Under the pieces are notes generated by a model, which ran no database searches, was not told the origin of the DNA, and worked only from the letters and a program-made list of their open reading frames with translations. The position numbers and the translations under genes are program-made. Positions 37,156 to 44,545 of a stretch of DNA of 64,000 nucleotides are shown one piece after another. How positions within the stretch are numbered: the stretch's first letter is position 1; each line of letters begins with the position of its first letter. The DNA lies in contig CAJTPD010000002.1 in the NCBI GenBank assembly GCA_910578105.1, positions 21,269 to 85,268 on the forward strand. The letters run 5' to 3'. The DNA is from an uncultured Odoribacter sp. (GTDB taxonomy: Bacteria > Bacteroidota > Bacteroidia > Bacteroidales > Marinifilaceae).

Positions 37156-38133
37156 TTAATTTCTTCCCAATAAACAGTAAATATCTTCTTCCATTTTTTG
37201 AATAGGCAAATAAGCCCCATATTTGATATTCTGCCGCAACTGCAAATCCAGATTATTCCGGCTACGATACAATTCGCTAACCATTTCACGGGTAATCTTC
37301 CGACTCCTTTTCTCATTTCGTAAAATAGCTTTACACACTTCTTTACAAACCAAAAATATCATATCATACAAATTATGCCCCCGGACAAAAAGATAAACAT
37401 TATCGGGATTCAGTCCCAATTTCAAATATTTTTGTTTTACCACTTCAAGGTTGGCATGCGGATACCTCCGTCCGAAATATTCCACTTTCCATTCCACCCG
37501 GTGACGGAGCTCGTCCAAAGCTCTGGCTGCATTATCACACACCAAAGGATATGCCCGGGAATTTGTCAAACCAATATAAGACGCAAATTCAGATTGACTG
37601 AAACGAACCGGGTCGGCATTCTGGAAATATAAATGCCAGATAAACAATTCATAAAGAATGTTAGAAAAACGCTTTAAAAAAACACTGAAGTCAAATACCG
37701 TGTTATTTAAATGAGTCACCCGGCAACATACATCATGCAATCCCCCGGCAAAACAATGATGATTTTCAAAAGAATAGGTATAAGTCTGAATCACAAAATG
37801 CCGGACATCCATTTTCTGTTCACACAGCAGATAACGATAGTCACTGTCAATGCAAATAAAAAACTCCGGATTCAGAAAATTAAAATATTTAAGACACTGC
37901 GTCACACCCGAAGTCTCGTGTCCATACTCATTCCGTGACCCGGAAATGAAATGGAATTTATCTCCCGGCCGGAAATGTTTCAGTACATTTCTCCAAAACA
38001 TCACATCATCCTTATTTTCCACATGCACAGCCGCGCGGCAGCGCAACATTTTCGCATCCTGAGCAAAACGCCTCGCAGCTCTGGAAAAATGGACATTCCT
38101 GTTTATACTATCTCTATTTCCACACCCAAACAT
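37156..38133 (-). CDS. DUF4435 (TOPRIM-like) protein, candidate AriB of a PARIS-like system
   Basis: A 325-residue protein. RAAVHVENKDDVMFW has the acidic residue Glu39 of the DUF4435 start, and FFICIDSDYRYLL supplies the paired aspartates Asp96 and Asp98 of a TOPRIM-type metal site. IQTYTYSFENHHCF is the next family landmark. The rest is helical, with no membrane segment. It is the second gene of an operon, 33 bases after an AAA/ABC-type ATPase. In PARIS anti-phage systems the ATPase AriA holds the DUF4435 protein AriB and releases it as a tRNA-cutting toxin when a phage anti-restriction protein appears. The family match is visible; the defence function is inferred from pairing. Confidence 0.75.
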   Translation of the reverse strand: MFGCGNRDSINRNVHFSRAARRFAQDAKMLRCRAAVHVENKDDVMFWRNVLKHFRPGDKFHFISGSRNEYGHETSGVTQCLKYFNFLNPEFFICIDSDYRYLLCEQKMDVRHFVIQTYTYSFENHHCFAGGLHDVCCRVTHLNNTVFDFSVFLKRFSNILYELFIWHLYFQNADPVRFSQSEFASYIGLTNSRAYPLVCDNAARALDELRHRVEWKVEYFGRRYPHANLEVVKQKYLKLGLNPDNVYLFVRGHNLYDMIFLVCKEVCKAILRNEKRSRKITREMVSELYRSRNNLDLQLRQNIKYGAYLPIQKMEEDIYCLLGRN

Positions 38134-38166
38134 AAACGCAACAATCAGCTAAAAACAACACCACTT

Positions 38167-39003
38167 CTAATCTTTGGTTTTCAACCTGACCAAATCTTCC
38201 ACAAATACAAGTTTATCTCCCCATCCGTCTCCGAAAAGACTCGGAGAATGTGTAGAGGTTATAATCTGGCAATTCGGATTTAAACAGCGGATCTCCTCAA
38301 ACAATTTATATTGCCACTCAATATGCAGAGAAATTTCCGGTTCATCCATCAACAAAACATAAGGTTGTTCCTCCATCAGAAACACACGCATCAAAATCAA
38401 CAACAATTGTTTTTCACCCGAAGACAGTTTGTACAAAGGAATAACTTCCCCATCATCAATAAATATAAGGTGATTGGTATGAGGGTCTATCTGTATCGTT
38501 TTCTGAGTTTTGGCAAAAAGACGGTTCACCGTCTCAAAAAGAACCCTTATCCGCTGATTGATTTTATCTGCCTCCCCGGGAAAATTCGTTGCTTTCAACC
38601 GATAATCAGAAAAAGAAGGATTGGGCCCTCCGATATCATATACAATGGTATGCAACTCATTATACAACTGACTATATTCCTTTCCCGCTTTAGGCCTGTC
38701 CCGGAAAGGCACATCAAAAGTACTTATTTTCTGATAACTGACACTTCCCAAAGCAGTTTTCAATAACCCTGTATTCATTCCAGGCATAAATTCCACATTC
38801 CGGCCATCGATGGTAATTTCTACTTCCACCCCATACGTTTTCAAGCGTCTCACGTCAGCTTTCAGGATAGCATCCAGAATATTAAATAAAGTGGTTTTGC
38901 CACTCCCGTTGATTCCAATCAAAATATTCACATCCGGATTCAGATTTTTCCATAAAAAATCATACTTATGCCACAAGTTCCGGATTTCTATACATTGTAT
39001 CAT
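38167..39003 (-). CDS. AAA/ABC-type ATPase, candidate AriA of a PARIS-like system
   Basis: A 278-residue soluble ATPase of the SMC/ABC-like AAA group. Walker A is GINGSGKT (30-37), the signature LSSGEKQ (193-199), Walker B LLMDEPE (217-223) and the switch histidine STHSP (250-254). A helical region of about 110 residues sits between Walker A and the signature. It begins the operon with the DUF4435 gene. As I recall, studied AriA proteins are longer, so this may be a compact variant, or a related ATPase-TOPRIM pair with another role. A consensus promoter lies 51 bases upstream. Retron or OLD-type systems are alternatives, but OLD fuses the TOPRIM domain to the ATPase. Confidence 0.75.
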   Translation of the reverse strand: MIQCIEIRNLWHKYDFLWKNLNPDVNILIGINGSGKTTLFNILDAILKADVRRLKTYGVEVEITIDGRNVEFMPGMNTGLLKTALGSVSYQKISTFDVPFRDRPKAGKEYSQLYNELHTIVYDIGGPNPSFSDYRLKATNFPGEADKINQRIRVLFETVNRLFAKTQKTIQIDPHTNHLIFIDDGEVIPLYKLSSGEKQLLLILMRVFLMEEQPYVLLMDEPEISLHIEWQYKLFEEIRCLNPNCQIITSTHSPSLFGDGWGDKLVFVEDLVRLKTKD

Positions 39004-39053
39004 AATCTTAAACTAAAAGTCCGATAAAAGCAAAACAGCTTTTCCTCCTTGAA

Positions 39054-39084
39054 CAAAGATAGAAAAGTAAAACGGAAAAACAAA
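39054..39084 (-). promoter_or_regulatory. Consensus promoter of the ATPase-DUF4435 operon
   Basis: On the minus strand TTTG (39081-39084), 19 bp, then TATCTTTG (39054-39061): both elements exact, spacing optimal. The start site would be near 39047. An AAGGAGG-like purine block (about 39041-39049) follows it but lies too far from the ATG at 39003 to be its ribosome site. Confidence 0.8.
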
Positions 39085-39159
39085 TGCCAAAAACGAATAA
39101 CCAAAACGGAAAAACAATAATTTTGCGGCATAAATATTCTATTAAATACAAGTTTCAAC

Positions 39160-39528
39160 ATGAAAGGACTATATACTATCCTGTTACTAATCTGTTCCAA
39201 TATCTTTATGACTTTCGCATGGTACGGCCACCTGAAACTCCAGGAAATGAAAATTATCAACAACTGGCCGCTTATCGGAGTTATTCTGTTATCATGGGCA
39301 ATGGCATTTTTTGAATACTCACTCCAAATACCGGGCAACCGGCTCGGCTTTCAGGGAAATGGCGGACCGTTCACACTTGTCCAGTTGAAAGTCATTCAGG
39401 AAGTCATCACCCTTATCATTTTTGCCATCTTTACAATGGTCTTTTTCCAAGGAGAAAGTTTGAGATGGAATCATCTGGCTGCAGCAGTTTGTCTGGTCAT
39501 GGCCGTTTATTTTGTATTTATGAAATAA
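39160..39528 (+). CDS. DMT-superfamily small membrane protein (DUF486)
   Basis: A 122-residue protein with four membrane helices. FMTFAWYGHLK and WAMAFFEYSLQIPGNRLG are hallmark segments of DUF486, a small family in the drug/metabolite transporter superfamily with no established substrate. TAATTTTG at 39118-39125 could be its -7 element, but no good -33 partner is visible. It is divergent from the PARIS-like operon, with both start regions inside 160 bases. Confidence 0.85.
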   Translation: MKGLYTILLLICSNIFMTFAWYGHLKLQEMKIINNWPLIGVILLSWAMAFFEYSLQIPGNRLGFQGNGGPFTLVQLKVIQEVITLIIFAIFTMVFFQGESLRWNHLAAAVCLVMAVYFVFMK

Positions 39529-39609
39529 CCCGCATTTGCCAAAATGTTTTTAAATCACACCCTGATAAAAAAGCTTACGGGATATTTTGTTAATAAAAAT
39601 CAACAATTA

Positions 39610-39640
39610 TTTGGTTTTAATAATTATTTGTTTATATTTG
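39610..39640 (+). promoter_or_regulatory. Consensus promoter of the thioredoxin-like gene
   Basis: TTTG (39610-39613), 19 bp, then TATATTTG (39633-39640): exact matches at optimal spacing. The start site would be near 39647, 17 bases before the ATG at 39664. Confidence 0.8.
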
Positions 39641-39663
39641 ATAGGAAGTAAAACCACCTTTCA

Positions 39664-40433
39664 ATGAAACAGATATTAATAATCACATGGAGTCTGGCAT
39701 TAATTGTATTATTATTCTTTTCTTTTAAAAATTTAATAATAACAAAAGACGCTTCCCGCCTCATTGACCACAGTAAAAACACAGAGATATTTTGTGTAAA
39801 TAAACTCGATTCCCTTCTGAAAAACAATGACTATGTACTTTTAACCATAGCTTTTGGGGATTGTAGTGTTTGCAATATATTCCAGTCAAACATCATTCCT
39901 GATAATTATCCCGTTGCCCGTTATTATATTGATGCAACCTATCATAAAAAGAATATGCTTGTATTGCAATCGTTATATTTTACCGGTTTTCCGCTTTCTT
40001 ATATAATTGACCAAGATTATAATGCAATTGGCTGTATACAAGGTTTAGCACGTCTGAATGAACGTATGGACAGCATAATATACAGACAATATAAATTACA
40101 ACCCCACCTTATACCCAATATTTCAAAAGATAAAACATATTTTGTATTAAGTAATTCTTTCAAAAGTCTTTTATCTCATTTTAGAGCAAATGATAAGGAC
40201 ATGAAAAAATTTGCAGAAAAATCTCTCTCAGCAGGAAGTTTTTTCTTTAATAACTATCTTATGTACAAATATTACGAAAAAAAAAAAATAATCAAACTGA
40301 TTCTGCCAACTATTACAAAAATGAAATATTCAAAAATATAACTGACCAAGACGCATTTATTTATCAGGATTTACTCACCGAAATAGCTCCAAATCATCCT
40401 ATAACACAATATAAACATGAGCACATCCGTTAA
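39664..40433 (+). CDS. Thioredoxin-like exported protein, frame interrupted at a 12-A run
   Basis: An N-terminal membrane helix (about 3-22) precedes a thioredoxin-like domain with FGDCSVCNIF (a CxxC pair near residues 74-77) and FTGFPLSYIIDQD (cis-proline loop). The zero frame ends at 40341 after a lysine run. Twelve As occupy 40277-40288. Reading one A twice (-1 shift) joins the frame to NNQTDSANYYKNEIFKN and a natural end at the TAA at 40431-40433, giving about 256 residues instead of 225. The extended frame has normal codon use, and the shift falls exactly at the A run. It may be a sequencing or strain mutation, phase variation, or slippage. The gene recalls thiol-disulfide lipoproteins of this phylum. 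Confidence 0.65.
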
Positions 40434-40460
40434 TTAAACTTACCAGCCATTTACTCTTTT

Positions 40461-40724
40461 ATGAAAAATATATTTCTATATCTATCCGGTTTTATCACCC
40501 TATTACTGAATTTTCAGTCAACTGACCTGCAAGCTGAAAATCCAGTAATTATCAAAGGCCGTATCATAGATGAGCACAAACAACCCGTTCCTTTTGCCAC
40601 GGTATATATCACCATCCCTCAAAACCCTACTGCTATCGTGAAAGGAGGTATCAGATATCTTTGTTTTATTCCGGAAACCGCATGTTGTGACTTCCCTGAT
40701 AAATGCAAAAGATGTAATCCATAA
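40461..40724 (+). pseudogene. Truncated carboxypeptidase-regulatory-like (receptor N-terminus) gene
   Basis: An 87-codon frame starts with a signal peptide (MKNIFLYLSGFITLLLNF, ending QA) and IIKGRIIDEHKQPVPFATVYI, the opening of a CarboxypepD_reg-like domain as found at the front of TonB-dependent receptors. After about residue 55 the sequence stops resembling the family and ends in a cysteine-rich tail (CCDFPDKCKRC). I read it as the 5' fragment of a larger gene lost by deletion. No remaining barrel sequence follows before trkH. A real small secreted protein is possible but less likely. Confidence 0.6.
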
Positions 40725-40771
40725 AAGCCCTTAAAAGCAAACTGTCAGGGATGATACAGGAACTATATCCC

Positions 40772-40808
40772 AAGGGACTGTCTATAACTTTCAGGCAGCC
40801 CCTTTTTT
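40772..40808 (+). terminator. Terminator-like hairpin
   Basis: AAGGGACTG (40772-40780) pairs with CAGCCCCTT (40796-40804) with one A-C mismatch and a 15-base loop. TTTT follows. It closes the thioredoxin-like and truncated-receptor region ahead of trkH. Confidence 0.6.
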
Positions 40809-40958
40809 CACGAAAAATCATTATTGTCAAAAGTATATTTACTTTCCTCCGGAGTACAAAGAAAGCATCTGAAATAAGCCATCTGTTATCATCAGATACA
40901 CAGATAACCTTTTTATTTTCCTAACGTTCATTTTCAGACAAAGGAAAATTCCACTGAT

Positions 40959-42731
40959 ATGCACTCTACCGAATTTACATACAGACTAAATCTCTTAACA
41001 CGGATAGCCCACAAAATCATCGACAGATTCATTGAAATTCTCTTTTTACTGACTTCTTTTGCTACTCTTGGATTGATGGCCTATGAATTCGGTTATACAA
41101 TCACAGATTCCGGGAAAGCATATATCATCTGGGGCTACAAAATTATCCCGCAGATTTTCCTTTACGGCAGTCTTATTAAAATAGCCCTTAACTACAAACT
41201 TATCGGAAAAGAAAAAGGCTTCTGGATAGAAATAATAATACTGTTATTGTTGCTTTTTACGTTAATTACTCAAAAAACAGAATATATTCTCCTGCACACT
41301 CTATTGTTATTCATTAGCATCATTCAATTATCCAAGGCTGTCGTAAGCAATTTACAACGCCGGCTCCAGCCGGAAATGATGTTTGCCAGCAGTTTTGTCA
41401 CCATTATTTTTATCGGAGCAGCCTTGCTGATGCTGCCCAAAGCCCACCAAGAGCCACTGGATTTTACAGATGCACTTTTCACTTCAACCAGTGCTGTCTG
41501 CATCACCGGTCTGACAACTGTTGATATCTCCGCAACCTTTACACTCACCGGACAAGTAATACTCTTGCTGTTAATTCAAATCGGGGGTATCGGAGTAATG
41601 ACTTTTACCAGCTTTATTGCGCTGTCTTTTTTCACCCAATCTTCATTCAGTGACCAAATGGCATTAAAAAACATCCTGAGCGAAGAATCAATGAACAACA
41701 TATTCCAGACCTTATTTTACACCTTTTTTACAACGTTAATTATCGAAGCTATCGGCACCTGGGTCATCTGGTGGGAAATCCGTTATATCCCCCGGGAAAT
41801 TATACCCCACCGCACTTTTTTTGCTGTATTTCATGCAGTATCTGCATTCTGCAATGCCGGTTTTTCAACCCTGCACGACAATTTGTATAATCCTGCCATC
41901 CGGCATCTTTACGGTTTTCAGACCTGGATTTCTGTTTTAATCATTTTGGGAGGTATAGGTTTCCCCATTGTTTTCAACTATGGAAAATTAATCAATCACA
42001 AAATCCGGAACGTTATTTACCGGCTGACAGGTTCCTCCAAACGTATGCCTTCACACGTCAGGATAGTGAACACCACCACCCGTATCGTCATTACCACTAC
42101 TTTTTTTCTTTTAATAGGAGGGACCCTGTTATTTTGGCTCTTCGAAAATAATGCTCTACTGCATGACCTGCCGTTACGGGGAAAACTAGCCGTATCTTTT
42201 CTGGGAGCTACTACCTGCAGAACAGCAGGTTTCAATAGTTTTTCCATACAGGCACTTACCGCCCCGACCCTTGCCCTCACCATGTTTTTAATGTGGATCG
42301 GGGCCTCTCCTTTATCTACAGGCGGGGGAATCAAAACCACTACTTTTACGATCGCTCTTAAAAGCATTTTCAGTACACTCAGAAACAAAGAAAACGTCGA
42401 AATTTTCAAACGCCAAATTCCCAACGAAAATATAAAACGGGCCTACACCATCATTCTATTGTCTATCCTCTGGATTTTTGCAGCCACTCTTATCATTGCA
42501 GCCTTACATCCTCAAAACCGGATTTCTGATATTCTTTTTGAAGTAATCTCCGCCATCAGTACCGTAGGACTAAGTATTGATTTCACACCTCAATTGAACA
42601 CAGCCGGAAAAATCATCATATGCCTGACTATGTTTGCCGGACGTGTCGGACTCATCACCCTGCTTTCAGGAATAATACATCAACAAACCTCCCAGAACTA
42701 TACTTACGCAGAAGAAAATATCATACTATAG
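40959..42731 (+). CDS. trkH: TrkH/KtrB family potassium channel subunit
   Basis: A 590-residue membrane protein. The four pore-loop repeats are recognisable: TSTSAVCITGLTTVD, FCNAGFS, GATTCRTAGFNS and ISAISTVGLS, each with the single glycine that lines the potassium filter in this family. About four extra N-terminal helices (residues 25-140) make it longer than KtrB. It forms the ion-conducting part of a Trk/Ktr system whose regulatory partner is the next gene, 54 bases downstream on the same strand. Uptake would help with osmotic adjustment and pH balance. Confidence 0.94.
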   Translation: MHSTEFTYRLNLLTRIAHKIIDRFIEILFLLTSFATLGLMAYEFGYTITDSGKAYIIWGYKIIPQIFLYGSLIKIALNYKLIGKEKGFWIEIIILLLLLFTLITQKTEYILLHTLLLFISIIQLSKAVVSNLQRRLQPEMMFASSFVTIIFIGAALLMLPKAHQEPLDFTDALFTSTSAVCITGLTTVDISATFTLTGQVILLLLIQIGGIGVMTFTSFIALSFFTQSSFSDQMALKNILSEESMNNIFQTLFYTFFTTLIIEAIGTWVIWWEIRYIPREIIPHRTFFAVFHAVSAFCNAGFSTLHDNLYNPAIRHLYGFQTWISVLIILGGIGFPIVFNYGKLINHKIRNVIYRLTGSSKRMPSHVRIVNTTTRIVITTTFFLLIGGTLLFWLFENNALLHDLPLRGKLAVSFLGATTCRTAGFNSFSIQALTAPTLALTMFLMWIGASPLSTGGGIKTTTFTIALKSIFSTLRNKENVEIFKRQIPNENIKRAYTIILLSILWIFAATLIIAALHPQNRISDILFEVISAISTVGLSIDFTPQLNTAGKIIICLTMFAGRVGLITLLSGIIHQQTSQNYTYAEENIIL

Positions 42732-42785
42732 TAACCCAGCCCCACAGCATCCGTACACTCTTCCGTATATTTTCATTTTATACCT

Positions 42786-43469
42786 ATGAAATGCATCATC
42801 ATCGGTTTGGGAAATTTCGGCATAGCCTTAGCTCAAAGGTTAACAGCTATGGGATATGAAGTAATCGGAGTAGATAAAGACATGGACAAAGTAAATGGTT
42901 ATAAAAACAGTATCAAAAACACCATTTGCCTGGACCTGAACAATCAACAAGCTGCACGCAACCTGCCCTTAAAAGATGCTGACCTGAGCATTGTTACATT
43001 AGGAAAAGACATTGGGGCTTCTATATTAACAGTAGCCATTTTAAAACAAAACGGAGCTAACCGTATCATTGCCAGAGCAATTTCAGATCTTCATAAAACA
43101 GTCCTTGAAGCCATGGGAATATCCGAAATTGTGCAACTGGAAAAAGAATATGCAGAATTTTTCGCTACTAAAACAGAACTGCCAAGTTCAATTTACAGTT
43201 ATCAGATAACGTCAGACTATTTCATTTACGAACTAAAACTTCCGTCTCCATTCATTGGCCGTAAATTAACTGATATTCAACTGGAAAAAGACTTTAATCT
43301 CAAACTGATTGCCATTAAACACTATGCCCGCGATGAAGAAAAAGGCTATCTGAGGATGGAACTAATAGAGACTCCTGACGAAAATTTTATTGTCAGTACC
43401 AATGATATCTTTATTCTTTTTGGCAAACGCAGCCGATTCAGAAGTCTTGCCCGGTCCATACTGCCGTAA
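42786..43469 (+). CDS. trkA: TrkA/KtrA family potassium uptake regulator
   Basis: A 227-residue cytoplasmic RCK protein. The N-terminal Rossmann domain starts MKCIIIGLGNFGIALA (dinucleotide-binding GxGxxG) with VIGVDKDMDKV supplying the acidic ribose-binding residue. The RCK_C domain runs from about 140 to 220 (SPFIGRKLTDIQLEKDFNLKLIAIK). It is single-domain in the KtrA style, not the doubled E. coli TrkA. It would form a gating ring on the adjacent TrkH-like channel. Confidence 0.94.
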   Translation: MKCIIIGLGNFGIALAQRLTAMGYEVIGVDKDMDKVNGYKNSIKNTICLDLNNQQAARNLPLKDADLSIVTLGKDIGASILTVAILKQNGANRIIARAISDLHKTVLEAMGISEIVQLEKEYAEFFATKTELPSSIYSYQITSDYFIYELKLPSPFIGRKLTDIQLEKDFNLKLIAIKHYARDEEKGYLRMELIETPDENFIVSTNDIFILFGKRSRFRSLARSILP

Positions 43470-43598
43470 TGAATGAAAAAGAACAACAAGAAACAACAGA
43501 AAGCAAACCTGAAAAACGGAAGCAAAAGAAAATAACAGACTTTATAAACGTTTGACAAACAAGTAAGAACTGCTGCTGTATCGTAAAAAATTAAATTA

Positions 43599-43645
43599 TT
43601 TGTGTTAATTTTTTTATTTATATTTGCAAATACATGTATAATACA
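43599..43645 (+). promoter_or_regulatory. Candidate marR promoter with overlapping palindromic operators
   Basis: TTTG (43599-43602) and TATATTTG (43619-43626) resemble promoter elements, but spacing is only 16 bp. Two perfect dyads overlap or follow the -7 element: TATTTGCAAATA (43621-43632) and TGTATAATACA (43635-43645). They would suit autoregulation by a dimeric winged-helix repressor. Confidence 0.45.
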
Positions 43646-43703
43646 TATATTTACAAGGGATATATATGCATAACACACATTTCAAACATGATAATTAACC
43701 TGT

Positions 43704-44117
43704 ATGCAAAATTACATAGACACATTACGGCAATTAAACTATGAACTAATTAAAGAATTAGGTTTATTTAAGCGTCGTGCAAACCTGTCATTCAGTCAAC
43801 GACATTTACTTTACCACATAGAAAATAATGCCGGACTTTCCATACAAGAATTAGCCGAAGTTGTACATGTTGAACATTCTACCATGAGCAGAAATATAAA
43901 AAAGCTGGTACGCGACGGATTAGTGGAAATCTATCAGGACGAAAAAGACAAACGCCGCAAAATGATTCTATTATCTGCCCAGGGAGCAAAAAATCTCGCA
44001 GAAGCCACCCAATCGATTAATCAAACCATCTTTAAAGCAACTGAAATGCTAAACGAACAAGAAATCAAATCCATTATAGAAGGGCTCAGAAAATACAGCA
44101 CAGCCTTAAAAGGATAA
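43704..44117 (+). CDS. MarR family transcriptional regulator
   Basis: A 137-residue protein with the MarR plan: helical dimer ends and a central winged helix. The recognition region is LSIQELAEVVHVEHSTMSRNIKKLV (about 50-74), followed by the wing DEKDKRRKMILLS with the DxR-type basic tip. The upstream region carries palindromes that could be its operator. The next large gene on the same strand is the SusC at 44546, so it might control that import operon, but this is inference from proximity only. The ligand is unknown. Confidence 0.92.
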   Translation: MQNYIDTLRQLNYELIKELGLFKRRANLSFSQRHLLYHIENNAGLSIQELAEVVHVEHSTMSRNIKKLVRDGLVEIYQDEKDKRRKMILLSAQGAKNLAEATQSINQTIFKATEMLNEQEIKSIIEGLRKYSTALKG

Positions 44118-44138
44118 TTAAAACCAGAAAGAAAACTC

Positions 44139-44291
44139 ATGAAGAAGCAGACTTTAATCATAACGCAACAGAAAATAAAACAAGCATTAACTTTTAATGA
44201 CTATATATCCATCACAGCTGAAAAACAAAAAAGAACACAAAGTGAAATTATTAAACTAAAAAAACGAACATTTCTTTTGGATGTCAAATAG
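44139..44291 (+). CDS. Hypothetical 50-residue basic protein
   Basis: An ATG at 44139 opens a frame of 50 codons ending TAG at 44289-44291. The product is lysine-rich (KKQTLIITQQKIKQALTFND start, KLKKRTFLLDVK end) and probably helical, with no signal or membrane segment. It begins 22 bases after the marR stop on the same strand, so it could be co-transcribed. I do not recognise a family, and the AT-rich composition makes a chance frame possible. Confidence 0.35.
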   Translation: MKKQTLIITQQKIKQALTFNDYISITAEKQKRTQSEIIKLKKRTFLLDVK

Positions 44292-44545
44292 TTAAATAAT
44301 ATAACACACCATATCTATAAATTATTCTCTCTATTATTTTTTTTGTTGATAGTTCATTTCTAAAATATTGACAATCTTATGATATAGATATATTACACTT
44401 AAAAGTTTTAAAAATCTTTACTTTTCTTTTTTATCCTCTTTCTTTACTTAGCTTGTTTATCCACTTTCCAAAAGAAATGTTCGATAAAATTGTAAATCGA
44501 ACTTAGATCCAAATATCCATAACAAACTAACTAAAGTAACCATTT
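44292..44545 (+). promoter_or_regulatory. AT-rich leader region of SusC/SusD operon 1
   Basis: No gene is visible in this stretch. It contains the dyad GTTCGAT (44479-44485) and ATCGAAC (44496-44502), 10 bases apart, about 45 bases before the susC ATG. This may be an operator or leader hairpin. No TAnnTTTG element with a good partner was found, so the promoter may need an alternative sigma factor or activator. Confidence 0.35.
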
